This document shows positions 53,869-60,528 of a DNA stretch of 64,000 nt, in pieces. The notes under the pieces are model-generated. The model did not search any database, was not told where the DNA came from, and was given only the letters and a program-made list of their open reading frames with translations. The position numbers and the translations under genes are program-made. Each line of letters starts with the position of its first letter. Position 1 is the stretch's first letter. Source of the stretch: Marinobacter sp. BGYM27 (lineage in GTDB: Bacteria > Pseudomonadota > Gammaproteobacteria > Pseudomonadales > Oleiphilaceae); contig JANZNS010000007.1 in assembly GCA_025153445.1 (NCBI GenBank), positions 124,001-188,000 on the forward strand, written 5' to 3'.

Positions 53869-55367
53869 TCGCCAGGATCAAAGCCTTCCATCTGGCGTGC
53901 ATACTGGCTGGCAAAGCCGGGAAACATAGTAGCGTTAAACCCGTCTTCGGTGAGATACCAACTCTTGCAACCGGAGTTCCAGTTGGTCTTTGCCAGTCGC
54001 TTCTGAATATCGTGATTATGCCGCCGCTGCACGTCCTTGCGCACATCCAGGCTCTTGATACCCTCTGACGTCATCATTTTTACCGCTTTTACCAGATACT
54101 CGATCTGGGACTCCATATAGACCAGAGCCGAGTTATGGCCCGGCCCTGAATTGGGGCCGAAGGTAATGAACAGATTGGGATAACCGGCAACGTTGATACT
54201 CTTGTAGGCCTGTGCGCCACGCTTCCAGTCGGTATCAAGATCGCGCCCTTTGCTGCCGGTGACCTTGAACGGGGTGCCGTTATTGCTCACGTCAAACCCG
54301 GTTGCAAACACGATGCAGTCGAACTGGTGCTCGATACCTTCGGCAGTGCGAATGCCATTTTCACAAAGTCTGGCAATGGGCCAGGTGATCAGACGGCAGT
54401 TGTCCCGCTGAAGCGCCGGATAGTAGTCGCTGGACATCAGTACCCGCTTGCAGCCAATACGGAAATCCGGCTTCAGCTGGCGGCGCATCCAGGCATCTTT
54501 CACCTGATGATTAAGATGTGCCTCCGAGACTCGCTCAAGCAGACCGGTCAGTGGCGAGTTCCAGATAATGCCCAGCGCCATGGATTCGTGGGCGAGGTAC
54601 AGTGCCCTACGCACTGATTCCTGTGCTTTCGGCACGCGGCGGAACAGCAGTTTATTCCATTGCGGTGTAGCAAAATCCGGGCGCGGCATCACCCAACCGG
54701 GTGTGCGTTGAAAAACCGTGAGTTTATCGACCTTCTTTACCAGCTCCGGGACGATCTGCACGCCGCTGGCGCCAGTACCGATAACCGCCACCCGCTTACG
54801 GTTGAAATCATAGTCATGATCCCATCGGGCACTGTGGATTTTGTGTCCCTTGAACTCATCGAGGCCCGGAATGTCCGGAAAACTGGCATTGGACAATGGC
54901 CCCTGTGCCATCACTACAGAGCGGGCCTGAAAGGTCTCACCGGTTTGAGTGACGGCAGTCCAGAGACCGGTTTTATCGTCATACCGGAGATGGCTGACAT
55001 CCCGACCAAAGCGGACCAGTTGCCGCAAGTTGTAGTGGTCTGCAAGGTGATGCACGTAATCCAGAATTTCGCGGCTGCCAGCAAAACTGCGCGACCAGTC
55101 CGGATTGGGTGCAAAAGAAAACGAATAAAGATTCGACGGAATATCGCAGGCCGCACCAGGGTAAGAGTTATCTCGCCAGGTACCGCCTACGTCGTCGGCT
55201 CTTTCCAGAATAACAAGATCGCCAACACCTTCCTGCTGCAAGCGCAGCGCAGCGCCCAGCCCGGCGAAACCGGCACCGACGATCAGGACGTCATGGGGTT
55301 TATTCGTGGCTGGCGCCTGCCTGGGGGTTGCCTTTCGGGCGCCAGATTTCATGGTCGGGATCGTCAT
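53832..55367 (-). CDS. Flavin-containing (Baeyer-Villiger type) monooxygenase
   Basis: 511 residues from the ATG at 55367 (ACGAGAGAAACCT upstream). FAD site VLIVGAGFAGLGAALRLQQE, then GGTWRDNSYPGAACDIPSNL, the BVMO fingerprint FKGHKIHSARWDHDYDFN near 168 (FxGxxxHxxxW), and the NADPH site VAVIGTGASGVQIVPELVKK near 190. These enzymes insert oxygen next to a ketone or oxygenate S/N; long-chain alkane enzymes such as AlmA are relatives. With the diiron protein, SDR and TetR upstream it forms a catabolic cluster. Its 3' end overlaps the convergent EAL gene by 37 bp. Confidence 0.9.
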   Translation of the reverse strand: MTIPTMKSGARKATPRQAPATNKPHDVLIVGAGFAGLGAALRLQQEGVGDLVILERADDVGGTWRDNSYPGAACDIPSNLYSFSFAPNPDWSRSFAGSREILDYVHHLADHYNLRQLVRFGRDVSHLRYDDKTGLWTAVTQTGETFQARSVVMAQGPLSNASFPDIPGLDEFKGHKIHSARWDHDYDFNRKRVAVIGTGASGVQIVPELVKKVDKLTVFQRTPGWVMPRPDFATPQWNKLLFRRVPKAQESVRRALYLAHESMALGIIWNSPLTGLLERVSEAHLNHQVKDAWMRRQLKPDFRIGCKRVLMSSDYYPALQRDNCRLITWPIARLCENGIRTAEGIEHQFDCIVFATGFDVSNNGTPFKVTGSKGRDLDTDWKRGAQAYKSINVAGYPNLFITFGPNSGPGHNSALVYMESQIEYLVKAVKMMTSEGIKSLDVRKDVQRRHNHDIQKRLAKTNWNSGCKSWYLTEDGFNATMFPGFASQYARQMEGFDPGDYRVVRVAGRPQ

Positions 55368-55456
55368 AGGTTTCTCTCGTTCAGCCAAACACGCGGTAAC
55401 ACACTGCGTTCACCGCGGCTCTCAGATACTTTCAGATCTGGGTGGAAGCCATCGGT

Positions 55457-56380
55457 TCAGGCGGTCGGCCGCCAGGTCAGCTCTTTCACCCAGCTTGGAA
55501 CGGGCCCCAGCGCACGCCGGGGTATGTAGTTGCTCAGTTTCACCAGCGCATCCACCGGCTTGTGGTAAATATGGCTCCGATCAACCACCATCCTTCCGTG
55601 CTGACTGATAATCTGAAACCAGGGGTTGCGGCGCCCTTCCTTCGTGCGCCCGCCAATACGCTGGTATTTGTCCATAGCCTCGTAAAGTCGCTCTTCCTTC
55701 AGGCCCATCTCCACAATGTTGTCGCGCATTCGGTTAAGCAGCGGCGCATATGCCAGCACACCCATAATCAGTTTCGGGCTGACTACCGTGCCGATTGTCT
55801 TGACCGCAAGCTGATGCAGCCGACCACGCCCCAGCATTTCCATGACATGGAAATCCACCCCCAGATGTCGGGCTTCGTCTGCATTAATCTTCTCGAAAAC
55901 CTGATGGCATAACGGGTCGTTGACCTCATCCAGCAGAAATTTCAGCAAGGCGCCATCCAGAGCAATCTCAAGCATCGGAATCACAGAACCCAGCACTTCA
56001 AGCGGCATATCATCGCTGTAGCGATCCAGCCACTCGATGGTCAGCCGGAGGTTGATATTGGGCTCGGGCAGCTCTTCACCTTCCAGCATGCCCCAGCGAC
56101 GCATCAACGCCATTTCGGCATTCGCATGACGCTGCTCTTCGGCGTGGAAGTATGTGTAGATTTCCCGCAGGGTATCGGTCGGCGCTTTCTTTGCCATTGC
56201 GGCAAAACCACGGGCGCCGACATGCTCAATCCACATCAGGTCTGACATAAAGGCTTTGAGTTTGGGCCACTGGGCTTCGCTGATCATCTCCGCACCGGGA
56301 GCCTCCCAGTCAATATCCGCCAGCGCCCACTGGCTGGCCTTGATTTTCGCCAGCATGTTATCGAGATCAATCGTTGCCAT
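55457..56380 (-). CDS. Ferritin-like (putative diiron) protein
   Basis: 307 residues, all alpha. Two carboxylate-histidine helices, YTYFHAEEQRHANAEMALMR near 78 and FEKINADEARHLGVDFHVME near 165, each with an ExxH, plus an upstream LMWIEHVGARGFAA helix, are the ligands of a ferritin-like diiron centre. The long C-terminal part (RGRLHQLAVKTIGTVVSPKL onward) has no family I can name. It may be a hydroxylase or oxygenase component working with the BVMO and SDR on either side. It lies 89 bp upstream of the BVMO, same strand. Confidence 0.75.
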   Translation of the reverse strand: MATIDLDNMLAKIKASQWALADIDWEAPGAEMISEAQWPKLKAFMSDLMWIEHVGARGFAAMAKKAPTDTLREIYTYFHAEEQRHANAEMALMRRWGMLEGEELPEPNINLRLTIEWLDRYSDDMPLEVLGSVIPMLEIALDGALLKFLLDEVNDPLCHQVFEKINADEARHLGVDFHVMEMLGRGRLHQLAVKTIGTVVSPKLIMGVLAYAPLLNRMRDNIVEMGLKEERLYEAMDKYQRIGGRTKEGRRNPWFQIISQHGRMVVDRSHIYHKPVDALVKLSNYIPRRALGPVPSWVKELTWRPTA

Positions 56381-56428
56381 GGCTATATATCCCCTGTGGG
56401 TGTGGTGATAGAGATTGCGTACGGGTAG

Positions 56429-57271
56429 TCATTGCAGGCGACTGGTGCCGAAGCGGTTGATCAGTCCGGTGCCCAAGGCATAGGTGCGGGGTATCAGGCG
56501 TTTGGTCCGCCAGATCATCCGCGCATCAAACTGTGGCATCACATAGAGGTCGCCGCTGCGGTGAGCATCAAGCGTCATCCGTACGACCTGCTCAGGCGAC
56601 ATGCCGAACCGGTTCATCAGACGGTCAAACAACCGGGACGATTCGCCTACGATACGGCCGTTCGCATTGATATTGGTTTTGACCAGCGTCGGACACAGCG
56701 CCGTTACGCTGATCCCGGTGCCTGCCAGTTCCGCCGTCAGCGTCTCGCTGAGGGCCAATACCCCGGCCTTGCTGACGTTATAGGGCCCCATCAGCGGCGC
56801 GGCAGAATAACTGGCCGTCGACGCGACGTTGATAATCCCGCCCCGTCCCTGCTCCCGCAGCAGGGGTGCAAACACGTGGCAGCCATGAATCACACCCCAG
56901 AGGTTGATATTGAGGGTCCATTTCCAATCGGCGATGGTGGTTTCACCTACCGGCTTGCCACCGGCACCGACGCCCGCATTGTTGATCACCAGACTAATCG
57001 GCCCAGGCAGCACTCTGGCTGCGTCTTTTGCCAGCGCCTGCACCGATGCCAGCTTGCTGACATCACATTGGCTCGCCCAGGCCTGACCACCGGCTGCGAT
57101 AACGTCTTCCGCCGTTGCCCGGGCGGATTCGGCGCTTATATCCGAACAGTGGACAGCGCCTCCCCGGCGCGCGATTTCCAGGGCAAAGGCACGCCCTATA
57201 CCGCTACCTGCACCGGTAACAACCGCAGAAACACCCGCTTCAGGTTTCTCGGGCAAACGACTTCCAAACAT
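56429..57271 (-). CDS. Short-chain dehydrogenase/reductase
   Basis: 280 residues from the ATG at 57271 (AGGTGG upstream). NAD(P) site VVTGAGSGIGRAFALEIARR, NNAG motif LVINNAGVGAGGK near 93, catalytic Ser in NVASTASYSAAPLMGPYNVS and Tyr-x-x-x-Lys in YNVSKAGVLALSE near 162. It would oxidise an alcohol to the ketone used by the BVMO. It is the first gene of the leftward SDR/diiron/BVMO operon, divergent from TetR. The gap to the TetR gene is 83 bp. Confidence 0.9.
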   Translation of the reverse strand: MFGSRLPEKPEAGVSAVVTGAGSGIGRAFALEIARRGGAVHCSDISAESARATAEDVIAAGGQAWASQCDVSKLASVQALAKDAARVLPGPISLVINNAGVGAGGKPVGETTIADWKWTLNINLWGVIHGCHVFAPLLREQGRGGIINVASTASYSAAPLMGPYNVSKAGVLALSETLTAELAGTGISVTALCPTLVKTNINANGRIVGESSRLFDRLMNRFGMSPEQVVRMTLDAHRSGDLYVMPQFDARMIWRTKRLIPRTYALGTGLINRFGTSRLQ

Positions 57272-57288
57272 GGGCCACCTACACTGGT

Positions 57289-57328
57289 TGAAATGCATCG
57301 TTGATGGCATTCAAAGTAAAGCGAATGC
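57289..57328. promoter_or_regulatory. Repeated GAATGC half-sites between the SDR operon and TetR
   Basis: TGAAATGC (57289-57296), GCATTC (57307-57312, inverted) and GAATGC (57323-57328): GCATTC/GAATGC is a perfect 6-bp inverted repeat with a 10-bp spacer, and TGAAATGC is a near copy. These are candidate operators for the TetR protein in the 83-bp divergent gap. Confidence 0.45.
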
Positions 57329-57354
57329 TTGTTCGGATTCAATTCGGAAAAATT

Positions 57355-58005
57355 ATGGCGAGAAAACCGAGTCAGACGCGGGCAAAAGCAACGGTAAACG
57401 CAATTGTGGAGGCCGGTTTCATTGCAATGGCCGAGCGCGGTCCGGCAGCAACAACCACGCGGCAAATTGCTGATATTGCGGGAGTTGGCGTCGGTTCACT
57501 GTATGAATACTTCGACAACAAGGACGCGATTTTCAGCGTGATGTCGGAGCGGTTTGTGGCAGATACCGTGGCGTTGATCAGACCGTTGATCCCGACCCTT
57601 GTTCGGATGCCGATATCAGATGCCGTACGGGAGTTGCTCGAAAGATTCAGGGAATTCCTGCAGGAAGGTGACGGGCGCTATCTCAATTGTGTCCAGTACG
57701 CGATCACCCTCGACTTCGAGATGTATCTCGATCCGCTACAAACGGCGCTGTCGGAACTGGTCACTCAGTACCTCATGCATCACCCGGAAACACTGCAGAT
57801 ACGCAGCATTCCCACTATGAGTTACATCATGATTCACGGCGGCATATTTGCGGTAGTCCGACACCTGACAGAGCCCAACCCGCCGATCAGCTTTGATGAG
57901 CTGGTTGAGGGACTGGCGCGAATGGTGGGTCATTACATAGAGCAGGAAATTGCGCTGGCCAAAGCCACACGCTCAGAGCTGAACGCTCAGACTCGGGGAG
58001 ATTGA
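57355..58005 (+). CDS. TetR family transcriptional regulator
   Basis: 216 residues from the ATG at 57355 (CGGAAA upstream); an in-frame start at 57301 is not favoured because it sits in the operator-like region. DNA-binding domain: RAKATVNAIVEAGFIAMAER, TTTRQIADIAGVGVGSLYEY, FDNKDAIFSVMSERF. The C-terminal domain has no recognised ligand motif. It is divergent from the SDR/diiron/BVMO operon and probably represses it. Confidence 0.9.
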   Translation: MARKPSQTRAKATVNAIVEAGFIAMAERGPAATTTRQIADIAGVGVGSLYEYFDNKDAIFSVMSERFVADTVALIRPLIPTLVRMPISDAVRELLERFREFLQEGDGRYLNCVQYAITLDFEMYLDPLQTALSELVTQYLMHHPETLQIRSIPTMSYIMIHGGIFAVVRHLTEPNPPISFDELVEGLARMVGHYIEQEIALAKATRSELNAQTRGD

Positions 58006-58013
58006 AAGCTTTC

Positions 58014-58046
58014 GGGGAACCCGGCAGTTAACGCTCGCCGGGCCCC
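58014..58046. terminator. GC-rich hairpin between convergent TetR and Yip1 genes
   Basis: GGGG-AA-CCCGGC (58014-58025) with GCCGGG-CCCC (58037-58046), a 10-bp stem with a 2-nt bulge and 11-nt loop, no T-run. It lies between the ends of two convergent genes. Confidence 0.4.
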
Positions 58047-58059
58047 AACCCGCAATCTG

Positions 58060-58668
58060 CTAGCCGACATACTGCGGAGCAAAACCTATATTCCAGATAA
58101 GTACCGATCCAATGCGAGTGCAGACCAGAATTACCAACGCCACAGTCAGCACCGCGCCGCAATAAACCACCGCCTGTTCTTTGGGAATACCCAGCACAAT
58201 CGGCAGACCGTCATAGATCAGATAACCTGCATAGGCGGCAGCCGCCAGAAAAACCAGCCCGTTAAACCAGGGGACCGGATAAAGCAGCGCAAACCCGGCA
58301 AGAAACAGCGGCGTGCTGGCATATGCCGCCAGCGCCATGCCATTGGATTTGTCAGCTTCGCTGGTGGATCCATAGGTCTTCGCCATCCAGTCAATGGCAT
58401 AGCCCATCGCAAACACGCCAACGAGTATCGCAATATAGGTCAGTACACTCAGCTGAATTGCACTGATATTGGAGAGCTTGATCAGGCGCTCGCTACCCAC
58501 CGTCCAACCGAAGTAAGTGGTCGAAATGTAGGCGCAGATCGGGCCGATCGCGGCAAGAATCAGCACATAAGACACATAAAGGTGAGCCGGTGTTTCATGT
58601 TCCTTGCGAATGGTCGCCCACTCGGCATCGGGATGAGTGAACAGTCCAAAAGCATGTTTGAGCAGCAT
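58060..58668 (-). CDS. Yip1 domain membrane protein
   Basis: 202 residues. N-terminal cytoplasmic helix (MLLKHAFGLFTHPDAEWATI) followed by five hydrophobic segments: YVSYVLILAAIGPICAYIST, LTYIAILVGVFAMGYAI, LAAYASTPLFLAGFALLYPV, LVFLAAAAYAGYLIYDGLPI and GAVLTVALVILVCTRIGSVL. The pattern and the conserved YASTPLFLAG region match the bacterial YIP1 family. Function unknown; possibly membrane stress or lipid organisation. Confidence 0.82.
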   Translation of the reverse strand: MLLKHAFGLFTHPDAEWATIRKEHETPAHLYVSYVLILAAIGPICAYISTTYFGWTVGSERLIKLSNISAIQLSVLTYIAILVGVFAMGYAIDWMAKTYGSTSEADKSNGMALAAYASTPLFLAGFALLYPVPWFNGLVFLAAAAYAGYLIYDGLPIVLGIPKEQAVVYCGAVLTVALVILVCTRIGSVLIWNIGFAPQYVG

Positions 58669-58839
58669 GGATCTCTCCTTTTTATATGATCAACGCGTTC
58701 TTTACGGCGTCATTCTTTCAATCAGCATCATCGCCGAGCCGGCTTGAAAAAACAGTCTCTTCGGCGCGATCTGTATTGAGTCTAGTTCAGATTCAGCACT
58801 GTGCTTTAGATGCAGATCCGACTATATTCCTATCCAGAT

Positions 58840-58854
58840 TAGACGACCCGTCTG
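58840..58854. promoter_or_regulatory. NemR-like operator upstream of the dienelactone hydrolase
   Basis: TAGACGACCCGTCTG contains AGACG/CGTCT arms around a 3-bp centre. Its reverse complement CAGACGGGTCGTCTA matches the TetR-gene site TAGACCAGTCGTCTA in 12 of 15 positions. It lies 42 bp before the start codon and 12 bp past a -10-like TATATT (58823-58828). Confidence 0.45.
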
Positions 58855-58896
58855 GTTACCGCGAATCCCAGACTTAAAACCCGCCATGGAGGCATC

Positions 58897-59709
58897 ATGA
58901 AAACCCGATCATCCCTTATTGGCATCAGCATTATTGTGGCCGCATTGCTGGCGACAGCCTCTGCTCATGCCGAACTCAAAACAGAAAGTGTGACCTATGA
59001 CGTCAACGGCGAGAGCTTCACCGGCTACTTTGCCTATGATGACGAAGTCTCGGGCAAGCGACCGGGCATACTGGTTGTTCACGAGTGGTGGGGGCATAAC
59101 ACCTTTGCTCGCAAACAAGCAGAGCGATTGGCGGATATGGGCTATACCGCCTTCGCCCTGGATATGTACGGCTCGGGCAAAGTGGCGCAACACCCCGACG
59201 ACGCCATGGCGTTCATGAAAGCGGCCATGAGCAATCCGGATGCCGTAGAGGCCCGATTCATGGCGGCCATGTCAGTGCTGCAAAAACACCCCACCGTCAA
59301 TCCCGATCAGATTGCAGCGCAAGGTTACTGTTTCGGCGGCGGCGTGGTGCTGAATATGGCAAGACGCGGAGTGGATCTGGCGGGTGTCGTCAGCTTCCAC
59401 GGCTCACTCGCGGCTGCCTCTACCGCAGAACCCGGCACGATCAAACCGCGCATTCAGGTGTATACCGGTGGGGATGACAGTTTTGTGCCTGCCGATCAGG
59501 TGGGCGCCTTTGTTACCGAGATGCAAACAGCAGGCGCCGCATTGGAACTGGTCAGCTACCCGGGCGTTAAGCATTCATTCACCAGCCCGGGTGCAGACGC
59601 GCTTGGCAAACAGTTTGATATGCCACTGGCCTATAATGCCGAGGCAGCAGAAGATTCGTGGGATCGCACCGGTCGCTTCTACGATGAGCTGTTCGGACAG
59701 GAAGACTGA
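58897..59709 (+). CDS. Dienelactone hydrolase family protein (exported)
   Basis: 270 residues. Signal peptide (MKTRSSLIGISIIVAALLAT to AHA). Alpha/beta hydrolase of the dienelactone hydrolase class: ILVVHEWWGHNTFARKQAER near 61, QGYCFGGGVVLNMARRG near 144 with a Cys nucleophile, YTGGDDSFVPADQVG (Asp) near 189 and YPGVKHSFTSPGAD (His) near 222 complete the triad. Dienelactone hydrolases open lactones in aromatic degradation, but exported forms act on unknown esters or lactones. It has a NemR-like operator before it and ends in a strong terminator. Confidence 0.9.
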   Translation: MKTRSSLIGISIIVAALLATASAHAELKTESVTYDVNGESFTGYFAYDDEVSGKRPGILVVHEWWGHNTFARKQAERLADMGYTAFALDMYGSGKVAQHPDDAMAFMKAAMSNPDAVEARFMAAMSVLQKHPTVNPDQIAAQGYCFGGGVVLNMARRGVDLAGVVSFHGSLAAASTAEPGTIKPRIQVYTGGDDSFVPADQVGAFVTEMQTAGAALELVSYPGVKHSFTSPGADALGKQFDMPLAYNAEAAEDSWDRTGRFYDELFGQED

Positions 59710-59721
59710 TAGGTGTGCCTG

Positions 59722-59754
59722 AACCGCTGCAAGCACAAGCCTGCAGCGGTTTTT
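59722..59754 (+). terminator. Terminator of the dienelactone hydrolase gene
   Basis: AACCGCTGCA (59722-59731) and TGCAGCGGTT (59742-59751), perfect 10-bp arms with a 10-nt loop, then a T-run, 12 bp after the stop. Confidence 0.88.
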
Positions 59755-59756
59755 CA

Positions 59757-60329
59757 TCAGGCGTTGCGGGGATCGGTTTCTGCGATCATCGGCTGATGCT
59801 TATTACTGTCCCGGAAACGGAGCAGGCTATCCACTTCGGTGAAGTCCACAATTTCCCGGAACGCCATCCAGTCAACCGTGCTGTAAAGGCAGATGGCAGG
59901 GTACTGCCAACCATTGAACTCCCCGGCATCGACCATTGCAGCCAATGTACGCAAAGACGTCATGATGCGTTCGCGCTGCAAATTGTAGAACATGGTATCG
60001 CTGTCGACGTCAATGCCGGACTTTTTGGACAGCAGAAGCGTCACGCAGGAGTCGTTGACCGCATCGATCAGAGTGAGCTGGTTCTCCTGGTCCCAGCTCA
60101 GGGCCGCGATGCCCTGCTTGTGAGCAAGATAGCGTGCGATGACCCGTGAGTCATACACCGCCTGGTCCCCATCCTGCAGCATCGGTATCTTAAGCGCAGG
60201 ATTGTTGCGCCGCAGTTCGTCGCGGCCTGCACCATAGATATCCAGGCTGACGAAGTCATAATCTGCATCGCCCAGCAGCAGGCGAATACGACGTACATAA
60301 GGAGATGTAGTTGAACCTATCAGTTTCAT
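59757..60329 (-). CDS. Glutathione S-transferase family protein
   Basis: 190 residues. N-terminal thioredoxin-like half: MKLIGSTTSPYVRRIRLLLG with the Ser/Tyr region, NPALKIPMLQDGDQAVYDSR (cis-Pro and glutathione-binding Asp-Ser) near 43-62. The C-terminal helical half is short (to residue 190). It conjugates glutathione to electrophiles or acts as a peroxidase; the substrate is unknown. It is convergent with the dienelactone hydrolase, and divergent from pelA. Confidence 0.88.
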   Translation of the reverse strand: MKLIGSTTSPYVRRIRLLLGDADYDFVSLDIYGAGRDELRRNNPALKIPMLQDGDQAVYDSRVIARYLAHKQGIAALSWDQENQLTLIDAVNDSCVTLLLSKKSGIDVDSDTMFYNLQRERIMTSLRTLAAMVDAGEFNGWQYPAICLYSTVDWMAFREIVDFTEVDSLLRFRDSNKHQPMIAETDPRNA

Positions 60330-60528
60330 GGCAAAACCCCTTTTTCAGGCCCCTTGAAGAAAGTTTTCGGAAATCGACCGCAGCGTGCATCCTGACACCC
60401 CGGTTCATCGTATACTCTTGTCGGCATGTCGTTGAAGTCATTGATGCTGCCAGGCCGCTGAAGCAAATTTAGCCTATGATGATGGTGTTTCAATTCCCTA
60501 TATCACTCGTGTTATCAATCCACCCGTA

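Noticed and set aside
54660-55529. 289-residue plus-strand frame opposite the monooxygenase
   Set aside because: Antisense shadow crossing two genes; no motif.
56432-57304. 290-residue plus-strand frame opposite the SDR
   Set aside because: Antisense shadow; the SDR has intact catalytic residues and the opposing frame has none.
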